Source: Aquabacter cavernae
Lineage (GTDB): Bacteria > Pseudomonadota > Alphaproteobacteria > Rhizobiales > Xanthobacteraceae
NCBI RefSeq assembly: GCF_003993795.1
Contig: NZ_RWKV01000015.1
Span: 186,001-250,000, forward strand
Direction of reading: 5' to 3'
Length of the DNA stretch: 64,000 nucleotides
A model generated the notes under the pieces. The model was not told the origin of the DNA. It saw nothing but the letters and a program-made list of their open reading frames with translations, and searched no databases. Shown here one piece after another: positions 33,312-43,638 of the stretch (within the stretch, counting starts at the first letter, position 1; the number at the start of each line of letters is the position of its first letter). Both the position numbers and the translations under genes were made by a program.

Positions 33312-34861
33312 GACTGGAAGTCCTTCGCTGGCAGGACCGCCTCATACCACATGCGCAGCGATCCCAGCTCCGGATGCCCGAGGCAGCGGGTGAGGTAGCG
33401 GCGGATGCGCGGGAGGTGGCGCAGATAATGGGGCTTTCCGTCCCGCTGGTTCAGGCGGGCGAAGATGCCGAGGATCTTGGTGGCGCGCTGGGCGCCCATG
33501 AGCGCGTAGAGATGGGCGAAGCCGCGCGCATCGAAGGTGGGGTCCGCGCCGCGCCGGTGGCGCACATACTGGCCCACCAGATGCAGTTCGAGGCTCTCGG
33601 GGATGTCGAGCCGGGCATCCTGCGCCAGCGAGGCGACGTCATAGGCCGCCGGGCCCATGACCGCGTCCTGATAATCGATGAGCCCCACCCGCGAGAGGCC
33701 CTCGCGCCCCTCCAGCCAGATGAGGTTGGGGGAGTGATAGTCGCGCAGCACCCAGGTCTGCGGCTCGCCCTGGAGCGGACCCAGCGCGTTGCGCCACAAA
33801 AGCAGGAACTCTTCCCGCACCACCTGGTCGATGGCGACCTGGCGGAACGGCAGGTACCAGTCGAGCATCAGCTCCACCTCGATGAGGAGAGCGTCCATGT
33901 CATAGGCGGGCAGTTCATGGTCGATGCCGGGGGCGACGGGAAGGAGGCTTGGCAGGCGGCGGGCATGAAGCGCCGCAAGCACCTCGACCGACGCCTCGTA
34001 GCGCGCCCTGATAGGCTCGGGTGGTGACCCTTCGATGACGCCCTCCCCGCCGAAATCCTCCAGGATCAGGAGACCCCGGTCGAGATCGGAGGCATAGATG
34101 TCCGGCGCGGAGAAGCCCTGGGCGCGCAGCCCCTCCCCCACCGCCACGAAGGCGCGCACATCCTCGGCCAGATGGGCGAGGCGGCTATAGGGCAGGCCGC
34201 GCTTCACGGGCGGGCCGTCCGGGCGGCGCGGCGCGTTCATGAGCACCGCCGAACGCTCCGGCAGGACAAGGCGGGCATAGGAGCGGCTGGAGGCATCCCC
34301 CTGCATGTACAGCCGCTCGGCGGCGCCGAAGCCGCTGGCCACGATCAGTTGCTCGGCCGCGTAAAACCGCTCCAGGCGCTCGGTGAAGCCGCCGCGCCCC
34401 ACCAGATAGGCCCGGCGCGCGCCGGGGCCGATCTCGGGCGCCAGTTCCAGGATGATGTCGAGCCGCGTCTCGGGAAGCTGCTCGGGCGCCCGCTCGGGCC
34501 ATTCCACCACAAGAATGGCGTCCTCGATGGCCTCGTCCCAGCCGATCTCCTCCAGCTCCTCCGGGTCTTCCACCCGGTAGAGGTCCGCATGCACCACCCG
34601 CCCGCGCGGCAGGTCATAGGGCAGGAGAAGCGAAAAGGTGGGGCTCGGCACCTCGGCCGCCTCGTCGCAGGCCAAGGCGCGGATGAGGGCGCGGGCGAAC
34701 TCCGTCTTCCCCGCGCCGAGGTCACCGGAGAGCGCGATCACGTCGCCCGATGCCAGCCAGGGCGTCAGCGCGCCGGCCAGAAGACGGGTTGCGGCAAGGT
34801 CCGTCAGCGCCAGCTCGTACACGCCGGGATGATCGGGATGGGGGGAAAGGCCGAGACTCAT
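33308..34861 (-). CDS. TsaE-AmgK fusion: t6A ATPase joined to a sugar kinase (MurNAc/GlcNAc anomeric kinase type)
   Basis: 517 residues with two domains. Residues 1-150 are TsaE, the ATPase that cycles the tRNA t6A37 synthase, with Walker A SGDLGAGKT (45-53) and the VPSPTFSLLLPY and HADLYR blocks. Residues about 165-517 are an aminoglycoside-phosphotransferase-type kinase of the AmgK family, with the catalytic VLRDYHSPNLIWL loop and metal-binding GLIDYQDA. The junction is continuous with no stop or shift. The start codon overlaps the divL stop (34858-34861) and its stop overlaps the murU GTG, so divL, tsaE-amgK and murU are tightly coupled. Such fusions occur in other alphaproteobacteria. Confidence 0.92.
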   Translation of the reverse strand: MSLGLSPHPDHPGVYELALTDLAATRLLAGALTPWLASGDVIALSGDLGAGKTEFARALIRALACDEAAEVPSPTFSLLLPYDLPRGRVVHADLYRVEDPEELEEIGWDEAIEDAILVVEWPERAPEQLPETRLDIILELAPEIGPGARRAYLVGRGGFTERLERFYAAEQLIVASGFGAAERLYMQGDASSRSYARLVLPERSAVLMNAPRRPDGPPVKRGLPYSRLAHLAEDVRAFVAVGEGLRAQGFSAPDIYASDLDRGLLILEDFGGEGVIEGSPPEPIRARYEASVEVLAALHARRLPSLLPVAPGIDHELPAYDMDALLIEVELMLDWYLPFRQVAIDQVVREEFLLLWRNALGPLQGEPQTWVLRDYHSPNLIWLEGREGLSRVGLIDYQDAVMGPAAYDVASLAQDARLDIPESLELHLVGQYVRHRRGADPTFDARGFAHLYALMGAQRATKILGIFARLNQRDGKPHYLRHLPRIRRYLTRCLGHPELGSLRMWYEAVLPAKDFQS

Positions 34862-37290
34862 TCCGCCGCCTCCCGGCGCAAGGGCGCCTCAGGGGGAAAG
34901 ATGCACACCGCGATGGCGCCGCCGCCCGGCGTGGAGGCCAGGGTCACCGAGCCGCCGTGAAGTTCCATGAAGGAGCGCACGATGGACAGGCCGAGCCCGA
35001 CCCCGGGGCGCGCCCGGCCGGCGGGGCGCGCCTCGAAGCGCTGGAACAGCGTCTCGGCGATCTCCGGGGCGACGCCCGGCCCCTGGTCGCGCACCGTGAG
35101 GACCACGATCTCCGCGCGCCGCTCGGCGCCGATGGTGACCGTGCTGCCCTTGGGCGAAACCGCCACGGCGTTGGAGATGAGGTTGAACAGGATCTGGCGC
35201 ACCCGCCTGGCATCGGCGACGAAGCGGCCCATGTCGGGGGGCGAGGCGATCACCAGGGCGACGCCCGCTTCCTGAAGCAGGTCGCGCACCGCGTCCGCCA
35301 CGCCCTCCAGCGTCTCGCGCACGTCCAGTTCGCCCAGGTCCAGCCCCATGGCGCCCGCATCGATGGTGGCGAGGTCCAGAATGTCGTCGATGAGCGCGCG
35401 CAGCGTGTCGGAGGACTGGCGCACATGGGAGAGGAACTCGTCCTGCTTCTGCGTGAGGACGCCGAAGGCCGGTTCTCCCAGCATGTGGGCATAGCCGATG
35501 AGCGAGTTGAGCGGCGTGCGCAGGTGATAGGAGACATGGCCGACAAAGGCGTTCTTCAGCGCGTCCGCCGCCTCCAGCGCCTCGTTGCGCTCGATGAGGG
35601 CGCGCTCCACCTTCACGCTGTCGGTCACGTCGCGGAAGGTCACCATGGTGCCCCCGTCGGGCAAGGGCTGGGCGGCCCCGTCCAGAACGCGCCCGTCCGC
35701 CCGCTCCAGCCGCAGCGTCTCGCCGCGCCGGTGCTCGATGGCGGTGACAACGGCGCGGATGCGGGCCCAGGCGCGGGTCTCCCCATGCAGGGGGCGGCAC
35801 ATGGCGGCAACCGCGTCGATATGCGGCTTGTCGCCCAGCGCCTGCGCGGTCAGCGACCACAAGGCGAGGAAGGCCTGGTTATAGAGGCGCAGGCGCCCGT
35901 CCGAGCCGAACACCGCCACCGCTTCCGCCAGCCCGTCCAGGGTCTCGCCCTGGATGCGGATGAGGCTGTTATAGCGGCTCTCCAGCGCCACATGCTCGGA
36001 CACATCCTCGAACAGATAGGTGACGCCGCCCTCGGCATTGGGGGTCGCCACCGTGCGCAGCATCTGCCCGCCGGGCAGGTGCCACCAGTCATGCACCGGC
36101 TCCACCGCCCGGTAGGCCTCGCGCAGATGCTCGCGCCAGGCCCGGAAATCCGCCTGCTCGGGCACCCGGCGCTGGGTGCGCAGCCATTCCAGGATCTCGC
36201 TTTCGGTGGGCCGGGCGTCCAGGAAGGCCACGTCGAGGCCGAACAGGGTCTCATAGGCGGCATTGTGGAACATGAGGCGCTCGTCGGCGCCGAACATCAC
36301 CACCGCCGTCGCCAACTGGTCCAGCGTGCGCCGGTGGGCGGAGACGGTGCGCTCGATCTCCCGGCGCAGCGCCTCTTCCTCGGTCACGTCCAGGGCAAGG
36401 CCCGCCCCGCCGGCCTCGAACACGTCCAGCACCCGGCGCTGACCGCCCGCCACCACGCGGGCCCGGGCGCGGAAGACGCCCCCTTCCCCGCGCGCACGGG
36501 CGGCGGCCTCGCGGGTCGCCTCGTCCAGAAGCTCGATGCGCCGCTCCACTACCTCGGCGGGAGAGGTCGCGCCCACCGCCGCCGCGAAGGCGGGATTGGC
36601 GCCCGTCAGCATGCCGGCATCGTCGCGCGCCCAGGCGGCCTGGGGCAGCGCCGCCAGGAGCCCCACCGCCGCCGGGGCGGCAAGGGCGCCATCGCCCGCG
36701 GCGGAGCGGACGCGCCGCACGCTCAGGAGGCGACAGTCTCCCGCCGCACGCCCGTCCAGCGTCAGCCGGTCGCCGCCGGAGGCGGACAAATCCATATGAA
36801 AGCCCTCGCCCGTCTCCTTCAGGCGCGCCAACGGCGCTGCGAGGGCGGCGGTCGCGTCCGGGCCGAGCCATGTGGACAGATCGGGCACGCCGTCCTCACC
36901 CAGCGGAGCGGCAAGGGCCGAGCCGAACGGATGGGGCGCGTCCGTCGATGTCCAGAGAATGCCGCCCTCGGCCTCGCCCGCGGCGAGGGTGCGCAAGCCG
37001 TAAAGCTCGGCGCGGGCACCGGCCAGGGCACGCAGTGTCTCCGCTTCCGTCTTGCGGGCGGCGCGGCCCTTGACCGAATACAGACCCACGAGGGTGAGGG
37101 CGGCGGCGCAGGCGCCGAGCGCGAGCGCGCCCAGAAGGCCCTCTTCCACGCGGAGATTGCCGAACGGAAAGGCTTCGGCGGCCGAGCTGCCGGCCAGCAG
37201 GGCCACGGCGGCACCGGCGGTGCGAAGCCGGGCGGTGCTCCGGTTCCGGTCCGCCTTGCGCGCGCCCATATGGTCGAATCCCTGCCCCAT
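34858..37290 (-). CDS. divL: DivL-type PAS sensor pseudo-histidine kinase (Tyr at the phosphorylation site)
   Basis: 810 residues, tied to the membrane by two N-terminal hydrophobic segments (about 22-40 and 52-72), followed by several PAS-like domains to about 560 and a kinase core. In the dimerisation helix the motif is HVSYHLRTPLNSL: Tyr588 occupies the position of the usual phospho-His. This is the hallmark of Caulobacter DivL, a regulator of the CckA-CtrA cell-cycle pathway. The ATPase boxes are kept (LFNLISNA, DQGPGV, GVGLGLSIV). Placement before tsaE-amgK, murU and addBA also matches divL. The ATG at 37290 is tentative; 37269 is an alternative. Confidence 0.9.
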   Translation of the reverse strand: MGQGFDHMGARKADRNRSTARLRTAGAAVALLAGSSAAEAFPFGNLRVEEGLLGALALGACAAALTLVGLYSVKGRAARKTEAETLRALAGARAELYGLRTLAAGEAEGGILWTSTDAPHPFGSALAAPLGEDGVPDLSTWLGPDATAALAAPLARLKETGEGFHMDLSASGGDRLTLDGRAAGDCRLLSVRRVRSAAGDGALAAPAAVGLLAALPQAAWARDDAGMLTGANPAFAAAVGATSPAEVVERRIELLDEATREAAARARGEGGVFRARARVVAGGQRRVLDVFEAGGAGLALDVTEEEALRREIERTVSAHRRTLDQLATAVVMFGADERLMFHNAAYETLFGLDVAFLDARPTESEILEWLRTQRRVPEQADFRAWREHLREAYRAVEPVHDWWHLPGGQMLRTVATPNAEGGVTYLFEDVSEHVALESRYNSLIRIQGETLDGLAEAVAVFGSDGRLRLYNQAFLALWSLTAQALGDKPHIDAVAAMCRPLHGETRAWARIRAVVTAIEHRRGETLRLERADGRVLDGAAQPLPDGGTMVTFRDVTDSVKVERALIERNEALEAADALKNAFVGHVSYHLRTPLNSLIGYAHMLGEPAFGVLTQKQDEFLSHVRQSSDTLRALIDDILDLATIDAGAMGLDLGELDVRETLEGVADAVRDLLQEAGVALVIASPPDMGRFVADARRVRQILFNLISNAVAVSPKGSTVTIGAERRAEIVVLTVRDQGPGVAPEIAETLFQRFEARPAGRARPGVGLGLSIVRSFMELHGGSVTLASTPGGGAIAVCIFPPEAPLRREAAE

Positions 37291-37379
37291 GAAGCGCCGC
37301 CCGCCGCGATTGCCCGGACGCCGCCCGAATCATTGTGACTTTAGTGCCTCAATATGCCGGATTGAATCAAATCCGACGC

Positions 37380-37403
37380 GCGTGCCGGGCGAACCCGGCA
37401 CGC
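37380..37403 (-). terminator. Hairpin after cysK, probable terminator
   Basis: GCGTGCCGGG (37380-37389) pairs with CCCGGCACGC (37394-37403) around a 4-base loop, 18 bases beyond the cysK stop. The minus-strand sequence after it is only moderately T-rich. Confidence 0.65.
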
Positions 37404-37420
37404 CAGCGGGAAGCGACCGC

Positions 37421-38383
<963 letters not shown>

Positions 38384-38430
38384 GGTGGGCGCTCCCTTAT
38401 GGTTCTGGGGATCGGGCGTCGTCGCGCCCG

Positions 38431-38871
38431 TCAGATGGTGAAGTCGATCCGGTCGTGTTCCAGACCGTGCCCCCTTGTGTCCGCCGCGCGGCACAGGTCT
38501 TCCAGGGTCACGGTGTCGAGAGCGCGGTCGAAAGTCTCCTCGGCGGCGGCCACGGCCGGGCGGACCACTTCCGCCACCAGCGGCGGCAGGATGATGTCCG
38601 CTTCCTCGTCGGCGCCTTCCACCACGCGGACGATCTCCGCCACCGTCACACGGCGGCGCTCGCGCGCAAGCTCATAGCCGCCGCGCGGTCCCCGCACCCC
38701 CTTCAGCACGCCCGCATGCACCAGGGCCTGGAGCACCGGCTCCAGCCGGCGGGGCGGAAGATTGTGGCGGGCCGCCAGCGCCTTGGCCGCCACCGGTGTA
38801 CCCCGGGCATGGACGGCCACATCGACGACGGCGGCAATGGCGAGAAGGCTTTTGTCCGATAAACGCGGCAT
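38431..38871 (-). CDS. Rrf2-family transcriptional regulator
   Basis: 146 residues: an N-terminal winged helix ([68 protein letters not shown]) with the Rrf2 hallmark RGPRGGYEL, then a helical dimerisation region. Only one Cys (in EDLCRAADT) is present, so it lacks the three-cysteine iron-sulfur site of IscR and NsrR and is closer to CymR-like members that sense cysteine metabolism by protein contact. The ATG at 38871 is 10 bases after the dut stop. Its neighbour cysK makes a role in cysteine control plausible but unproven. Confidence 0.85.
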   Translation of the reverse strand: MPRLSDKSLLAIAAVVDVAVHARGTPVAAKALAARHNLPPRRLEPVLQALVHAGVLKGVRGPRGGYELARERRRVTVAEIVRVVEGADEEADIILPPLVAEVVRPAVAAAEETFDRALDTVTLEDLCRAADTRGHGLEHDRIDFTI

Positions 38872-38881
38872 ATGTCTGTGA

Positions 38882-39361
38882 CTATTCTGGATTGGCCGCG
38901 CCGTGCAGACCCGTGGAACCAAATCCACCGACGCCGCGTGCAGTTTCTCCCAATTTTCCGTTTTCCACCAGCTTTATTCGCGTGACGGGGGCCACCACCA
39001 ATTGGGCCACGCGCATGCCCCGGCTGATCTCGAAGGGGGCCGCGCCATGGTTGACGAGGATCACCTTCACCTCGCCGCGATAGTCCGCATCCACCGTTCC
39101 CGGCGCATTCAGAACCGTGACGCCGGACTTCAACGCCAATCCCGAGCGAGGCCGCACCTGGCCCTCATAGCCCTCGGGCAATGCCAGAGCGAGGCCGGTG
39201 GGCACCGCCGCCCACGCGCCCGGCGCCAGCACCAGCGGCGCATCGGCGGGCACGGCGGCCATCAGGTCCAGCCCCGCCGCCGCCGCGGTGGCATAAGCGG
39301 GCAAGGGCAAATCGGCGCCGTGGGGCAAACGCTCCACGGCCACGGGCAGATCACTCGCCAT
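38882..39361 (-). CDS. dut: dUTP diphosphatase
   Basis: Hydrolyses dUTP to dUMP, keeping uracil out of DNA and feeding dTMP synthesis. 159 residues, trimeric dUTPase type. The motifs are AGLDLMAA, the [10 protein letters not shown] box, the [13 protein letters not shown] uracil-binding box, RVAQLVV and the C-terminal lid GVGGFGSTG. The ATG at 39361 follows the coaBC stop by two bases, so the two are co-transcribed; coaBC-dut linkage is usual in proteobacteria. Confidence 0.95.
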   Translation of the reverse strand: MASDLPVAVERLPHGADLPLPAYATAAAAGLDLMAAVPADAPLVLAPGAWAAVPTGLALALPEGYEGQVRPRSGLALKSGVTVLNAPGTVDADYRGEVKVILVNHGAAPFEISRGMRVAQLVVAPVTRIKLVENGKLGETARGVGGFGSTGLHGAANPE

Positions 39362-39363
39362 CG

Positions 39364-40587
39364 TCACGCTCCTCCACCCTTGCCCGCCAGATCCCCGGCG
39401 ATGCGCGCCACGAGGCGACGCGCCACCTCGGTCTTGGTGGCGGAGGGCCAATCCTCCACCCCGTCCTCGCTCACGAGATGCACGGTGTTCACATCGCCCC
39501 CCATCACGCCCGTGGCGGGGGAGACATCGTTGGCGACGATCCAGTCGCAGCCCTTGCGCGCGCGCTTGGCGCGGGCATTGGGCACCACATTCTGCGTTTC
39601 CGCCGCGAACCCCACCACGAGGCGCGGGCGCAAGGTGGAATGGCGCGAGACCAGGGCGAGGATGTCCGGATTTTCCACCAAGGCGAGTGCCGGCACGCTT
39701 TGCCCGGCCTGTTTCTTGATTTTCTGGTCCGCCTCGCTCGCCACCCGCCAGTCGGCCACGGCGGCGGCGAACACGGCCGCGTCCACCGGAAGGTTCTCCT
39801 CCACGGCCGCCAGCATCTCGCGGGCGCTTTCCACATGCAGGACCTTCACGCCGCGCGGGTCGGGCAGGTCCACGGGGCCCGCCACCAGCACAACTTCAGC
39901 TCCCGCAGCCGCTGCTGCGGCGGCGATGGCGTGGCCCTGCTTGCCGGACGAGCGGTTGGCGATATAGCGGACGGGATCGATGGGCTCATGGGTCGGCCCG
40001 GACGTGATGAGGATGCGGCGCCCCTTCAGAAGCGCGATGTCCTCGCCGAAGCGGGCCTCGATGGCGGCGAGGATCTCCATGGGCTCGGCCATACGGCCTT
40101 CGCCAAACTCGCCCCGCTCGGCCATGGCGCCGGAATTGGGACCGACGAACCCGACCCCATCCTCCTTGAGCCGCGCGGCATTGCGACGGGTGGCGGGGTG
40201 GGACCACATGCGCGGGTTCATGGCGGGCGCCATCAGCACCGGCTTGTCGGTGGCCAGCAGCGCGGTGGAGGCCAGATCGTCTGCGAAGCCATTGGCGGCC
40301 TTGGCCATGAGATCGGCAGTGGCGGGCGCCACCACGATGAGATCCGCTTCCCGCGAGAGTTGGATATGGCCGATATCGTGCTCGGCGGTGAGGTCGAACA
40401 GGTCGCCGAACACCCGCTCGCCGGAGAGCGCGCCCACCGAGAGGGGCGTCACGAACTGCTTGGCCGCCTCGGTGAGGATGACCCGCACCGTGGCGCCGCG
40501 CTCCTTGAGGCGACGGATGAGGTCCAGGCACTTATAGGCGGCGATGCCACCGCCGATGACGAGCAGAATGCGCCTCTCGTGAAGCAT
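39364..40587 (-). CDS. coaBC: Bifunctional phosphopantothenoylcysteine decarboxylase / phosphopantothenate-cysteine ligase
   Basis: Catalyses two steps of coenzyme A synthesis. 407 residues: an N-terminal FMN-dependent CoaC domain (about 1-185) with the substrate clamp [11 protein letters not shown], and a C-terminal CoaB domain (about 190-407) with [27 protein letters not shown] and the K-rich nucleotide site near VGFAAETQN. It starts at 40587 ([19 protein letters not shown]). It heads the coaBC-dut-rrf2-cysK run; a large inverted repeat lies upstream. Confidence 0.95.
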   Translation of the reverse strand: MLHERRILLVIGGGIAAYKCLDLIRRLKERGATVRVILTEAAKQFVTPLSVGALSGERVFGDLFDLTAEHDIGHIQLSREADLIVVAPATADLMAKAANGFADDLASTALLATDKPVLMAPAMNPRMWSHPATRRNAARLKEDGVGFVGPNSGAMAERGEFGEGRMAEPMEILAAIEARFGEDIALLKGRRILITSGPTHEPIDPVRYIANRSSGKQGHAIAAAAAAAGAEVVLVAGPVDLPDPRGVKVLHVESAREMLAAVEENLPVDAAVFAAAVADWRVASEADQKIKKQAGQSVPALALVENPDILALVSRHSTLRPRLVVGFAAETQNVVPNARAKRARKGCDWIVANDVSPATGVMGGDVNTVHLVSEDGVEDWPSATKTEVARRLVARIAGDLAGKGGGA

Positions 40588-40672
40588 GGACCTTCTCTCC
40601 CAGCGGGTCGCCGGTTGGATAGCAGGATTTCACGGGGAAGGCATGGGGGGTCCGGTTCCTGGGAAGACCCTT

Positions 40673-40770
40673 CCTCCTCCCCACCCCTCCCCCGCAAGCG
40701 GGAGAGGGAGCGAGGAACCCTCGCAACGGATAAAGCCCTCTCCCGCTTGCGGGGGAGGGTTGGGAGGGGG
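40673..40770. repeat. Large imperfect inverted repeat (CT-rich hairpin) upstream of coaBC
   Basis: Arms of about 36 bases (40673-40708 and 40735-40770), each with the core GCAAGCGGGAGAGGG or its complement, flank a 26-base loop. The element lies between the GNAT gene stop and the coaBC start, both on the minus strand. It looks like a dispersed intergenic palindrome and could also act as a terminator for the GNAT gene. No second copy is in this window. Confidence 0.75.
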
Positions 40771-40803
40771 AAACGGACAGCGGCCAAGCGCGCGCCGTTT
40801 TCC

Positions 40804-41244
40804 CTACAACCGAATGAGATACCGCACGAAATCGTCCGCGGGAGTGAACAGGTCATAGAGCACGCGCGCCGGATTGTCGGTCCGCGTGTGCCAGTAGAGA
40901 CGCGACCAGCCCGCCGCGCGGCCGAGCGCGAGAAGATCCTCGACCAGAGCCCGCCCGATGCCGAGCCCCCGGCAGTCCGGGGCCACGAACAGGTCTTCCA
41001 GATAGCAGATGGGCGCTTCCACCCAGGTGCCATCATGAAGGATGGAGATGGAGAAGCCGACCGCCCGCCCGCCCCGTTCCGCCACCCGGCCGATCATGGG
41101 CGCGGCCGGGTCCAGCATCCGCGCGAAGGTGCGCGCGGTGACAGTGGGAGACACCTGCGTCTCATAGAAGGCGCAATAGCCCGCCCAGAGATCGCGCCAC
41201 GCCGCCTCGTCCTCCGGGACGACACCGCGCACCTGAACGCCCAT
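40804..41244 (-). CDS. GNAT-family N-acetyltransferase
   Basis: 146 residues, one GNAT fold. The acetyl-CoA-binding motif A is EDLFVAPDCRGLGIGRALVEDL, with R/Q-x-x-G-x-G/A satisfied by CRGLGIG. It resembles small-molecule or polyamine/amino-acid acetyltransferases; the substrate cannot be named. The start at 41244 has a GGAGG ribosome site seven bases upstream. It lies 24 bases after ubiB on the same strand and may be co-transcribed with ubiE-ubiB. Confidence 0.85.
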   Translation of the reverse strand: MGVQVRGVVPEDEAAWRDLWAGYCAFYETQVSPTVTARTFARMLDPAAPMIGRVAERGGRAVGFSISILHDGTWVEAPICYLEDLFVAPDCRGLGIGRALVEDLLALGRAAGWSRLYWHTRTDNPARVLYDLFTPADDFVRYLIRL

Positions 41245-41268
41245 CCCCGCCTCCGATCCCGGATGCCG

Positions 41269-42834
41269 CTACTTCAAGGCCAGCAGCAGCAGGGCCACGG
41301 CGATCACCCAGAGCGCCGCATTGCCCCAGAAGGCGCGCCGCGCCTCGGCCTGGCCGATTCCCTCCAAGGTGGAGGGCGAGAGCTTGAGCCCGTCGCGGGT
41401 CGCCTCGTCCAGTTGCGTCACCACCCGGCCCGCGCGCGTCAGCAGGCCCGGCACGTCGGACACGAAATGCCCGACTTCGCCCAGGCCCGCCCCCGCCTCC
41501 TGCAGGCGGCCCACCGGGCCGAGATTGCGGGCGATCCAGTCCTCCACCACGGGCGCCGCCGTGGTCCACATATTGAGCTGCGGGTCCAGCGAGCGGGCGA
41601 CGCCCTCCACCACCACCATGGTTTTCTGGAGCAGCAGCAGTTCGGGCCGCGTCTTCATGTCGAACAGGGCGGTCACCTCCAGCAGAAGCGAGAGGAGCTT
41701 GGCCATGGAGATCTGCTCGGCGCTGCGCGAATGGATCGGCTCGCCGATGGCGCGGATGGCGAGGGAGAAGTCCTCCACCGAATGATGCATGGGCACGTAG
41801 CCCGCATCGAAATGCACCTGCGCGGTGCGCCGCCAGTTGCGGGTGATGAAGCCGTAGAGGATTTCCGCCAGGAAGCGCCGCTCCGCCAAGCCGAGCCGAC
41901 CCATGATGCCGCAATCCACCACGACGAGGCGGCCCTGGGCGTCCACGAACAGATTGCCCGGGTGCATGTCCGCGTGGAAGAAGCCGTCGCGCATGGCTTG
42001 GCGCAGGAAGGACTGCATGACGATGCGCGCCAGCGCCTTCGTGTCATGGCCCGCCGCCTCCAGCGCCGCCCGGTCAGACAGCTTGATGCCGTCGATCCAT
42101 TCGGTGGTCAGCACTTCGCGGCCGGAACGGTCCCAGTCCACGCTCGGGACGTAAGTCTCCACGTCCGCCTGCGTGTTCTCCTTCAGCTCCGCATAGGCGG
42201 CGGCCTCCAGGCGCAGGTCCATTTCCATGGTGACGGAGCGCGCCAGCGTATCCACCACCGCCTCCAGGCGCAGGCGGCGCGCCTCGGGGAACATCTTCTC
42301 GGCAAAGGCGGCGACGCGGCGGAAGCTCGCCATGTCGGAGGTGAAACGCTGGGTGATATCGGGCCGCAGCACCTTCACGGCGACGAGCCGCGTGCCCTCG
42401 GGATCGCGCACATGGGCCTGATGGACCTCCGCGATGGAGGCGGCGGCAACCGCCGGGCCGAAATAGGAGAAGGCCTCGGAGAGCGGCCGGTCGAGCGTGT
42501 CCGCCACGGTCTTTTCCGCCACCTCCTGCCCGAAGGGGGGCATGCGGTCCTGCAACACCTCCAGGTCACGGGCGACGGAAGCGCCCACCACGTCCGGCCG
42601 GGTGGCGAGGAACTGGCCGAGCTTGATGTAGGAGGGGCCGAGCCGCCCCAGCGCCGCAGACAGGCGGGCGGCCCGTGTGCCGGCATCCGGCCGGGCAATC
42701 AGCCGGGCGATGCGCAGCAAAGGGCGCGCCGGTGGCGGGGCGGCGGTGGGAGACACGAGGCTGAGCACCCCCTCGCGGGCCAGCACATAGCCGGCGCGGA
42801 CAAGGCGGGCGAAGTCGGCAACAAGCAGGATCAC
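41269..42834 (-). CDS. ubiB: Ubiquinone biosynthesis protein UbiB (ABC1/ADCK ATPase family)
   Basis: An atypical protein-kinase-like ATPase needed for coenzyme Q synthesis, at the inner membrane. 521 residues: the family block KLGQFLATRPD (a KxGQ motif), the Ala-rich nucleotide loop AAASIAEVHQA, the catalytic FFHADMHPGNLFVD and metal site VVVDCGIMG, then a C-terminal hydrophobic segment (AFWGNAALWVIAVALLLLAL) for membrane anchoring. The start is a GTG at 42834. ubiE lies upstream on the same strand, 33 bases away. Confidence 0.95.
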   Translation of the reverse strand: MILLVADFARLVRAGYVLAREGVLSLVSPTAAPPPARPLLRIARLIARPDAGTRAARLSAALGRLGPSYIKLGQFLATRPDVVGASVARDLEVLQDRMPPFGQEVAEKTVADTLDRPLSEAFSYFGPAVAAASIAEVHQAHVRDPEGTRLVAVKVLRPDITQRFTSDMASFRRVAAFAEKMFPEARRLRLEAVVDTLARSVTMEMDLRLEAAAYAELKENTQADVETYVPSVDWDRSGREVLTTEWIDGIKLSDRAALEAAGHDTKALARIVMQSFLRQAMRDGFFHADMHPGNLFVDAQGRLVVVDCGIMGRLGLAERRFLAEILYGFITRNWRRTAQVHFDAGYVPMHHSVEDFSLAIRAIGEPIHSRSAEQISMAKLLSLLLEVTALFDMKTRPELLLLQKTMVVVEGVARSLDPQLNMWTTAAPVVEDWIARNLGPVGRLQEAGAGLGEVGHFVSDVPGLLTRAGRVVTQLDEATRDGLKLSPSTLEGIGQAEARRAFWGNAALWVIAVALLLLALK

Positions 42835-42867
42835 GCGAAACGTCCGTAAAACGCGCCCAAGGCGCCG

Positions 42868-43638
42868 TCAGATGCGATAGCCGGAATGCAGCGCCACCAC
42901 GTTCCCGGTCATGGACGTGAAGGACACGCGGCCGAACCCGGCCTCGCGCATCAGGCGCGCGAACGCCTCCGGGGCGGGAAAGCGGCGGATGGATTCCACC
43001 AGATACTGATAGGGCTCCCCATCCCCCGCCACGCGGCGGCCCAGCTCCGGAATGACCTTGAAGGAATAGGCCTCGTAGAGCTTGTCGAGGAAGGGCAGGT
43101 CAACCTGGGAGAATTCCAGCACCAGCACCCGGCCGCCGGGCTTCAGCACCCGGCGCATCTCCTTGAGCGCGAGGGGGATGCGCGGCACGTTGCGGATGCC
43201 GAAGGCGATTGTGGCCACGTCGAAGCTGCAATCGGCGAAGGGCAGGTCCTCGGCATTGGCCTCGGCAAACTCCACGCGCTCGTCCAGGCCCGCCTTGCGC
43301 GCCCGCTCGCGCCCCACCGCCAGCATCTCCAAATTGATGTCCGCCACCACGGAGCGGGTTCCAGGCCCGCCGGCGCGCACCACGCGGAACGCCACGTCGC
43401 CGGTGCCGCCGGCCAGATCCAGGTGCCGGAAGGCGCGATCGGTCTGGGGCGGGCGAACCTTGGAAACCAGCGCGTCCTTCCACACCCGGTGCATGCCGGC
43501 CGACATGAGGTCGTTCATGATGTCGTAGCGACGGGCCACCTTGTGGAACACGTCGTCCACCAACCCCTGCTTCTCGGTGAGGGGAACGGTGCGATAGCCG
43601 AAATGGGTGTCCGGCGTATCGTTGAGATCCTGAGGCAT
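42868..43638 (-). CDS. ubiE: Demethylmenaquinone/ubiquinone C-methyltransferase UbiE
   Basis: SAM-dependent C-methyltransferase of ubiquinone (and menaquinone) biosynthesis; 256 residues. It shows [25 protein letters not shown], the SAM loop [16 protein letters not shown], and the UbiE signature [28 protein letters not shown]. The ATG at 43638 is preferred (GGAG ribosome site); the longer frame would start with TTG. It leads the ubiE-ubiB unit. The usual divergent neighbour mutM is absent and replaced by a small hypothetical gene. Confidence 0.95.
   Translation of the reverse strand: MPQDLNDTPDTHFGYRTVPLTEKQGLVDDVFHKVARRYDIMNDLMSAGMHRVWKDALVSKVRPPQTDRAFRHLDLAGGTGDVAFRVVRAGGPGTRSVVADINLEMLAVGRERARKAGLDERVEFAEANAEDLPFADCSFDVATIAFGIRNVPRIPLALKEMRRVLKPGGRVLVLEFSQVDLPFLDKLYEAYSFKVIPELGRRVAGDGEPYQYLVESIRRFPAPEAFARLMREAGFGRVSFTSMTGNVVALHSGYRI

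Noticed and set aside
34750-37338. 862-codon plus-strand frame opposite divL
   Set aside because: Shadow of divL; no motif, and composition as expected from the reverse complement.
42838-42856. AAACGTCCGT between ubiB and ubiE, identical to the centre of the TetR-type operator
   Set aside because: The outer arms (TCA...TGA) are missing and the genes are unrelated; a 10-base match by chance or a single half-site is more likely.
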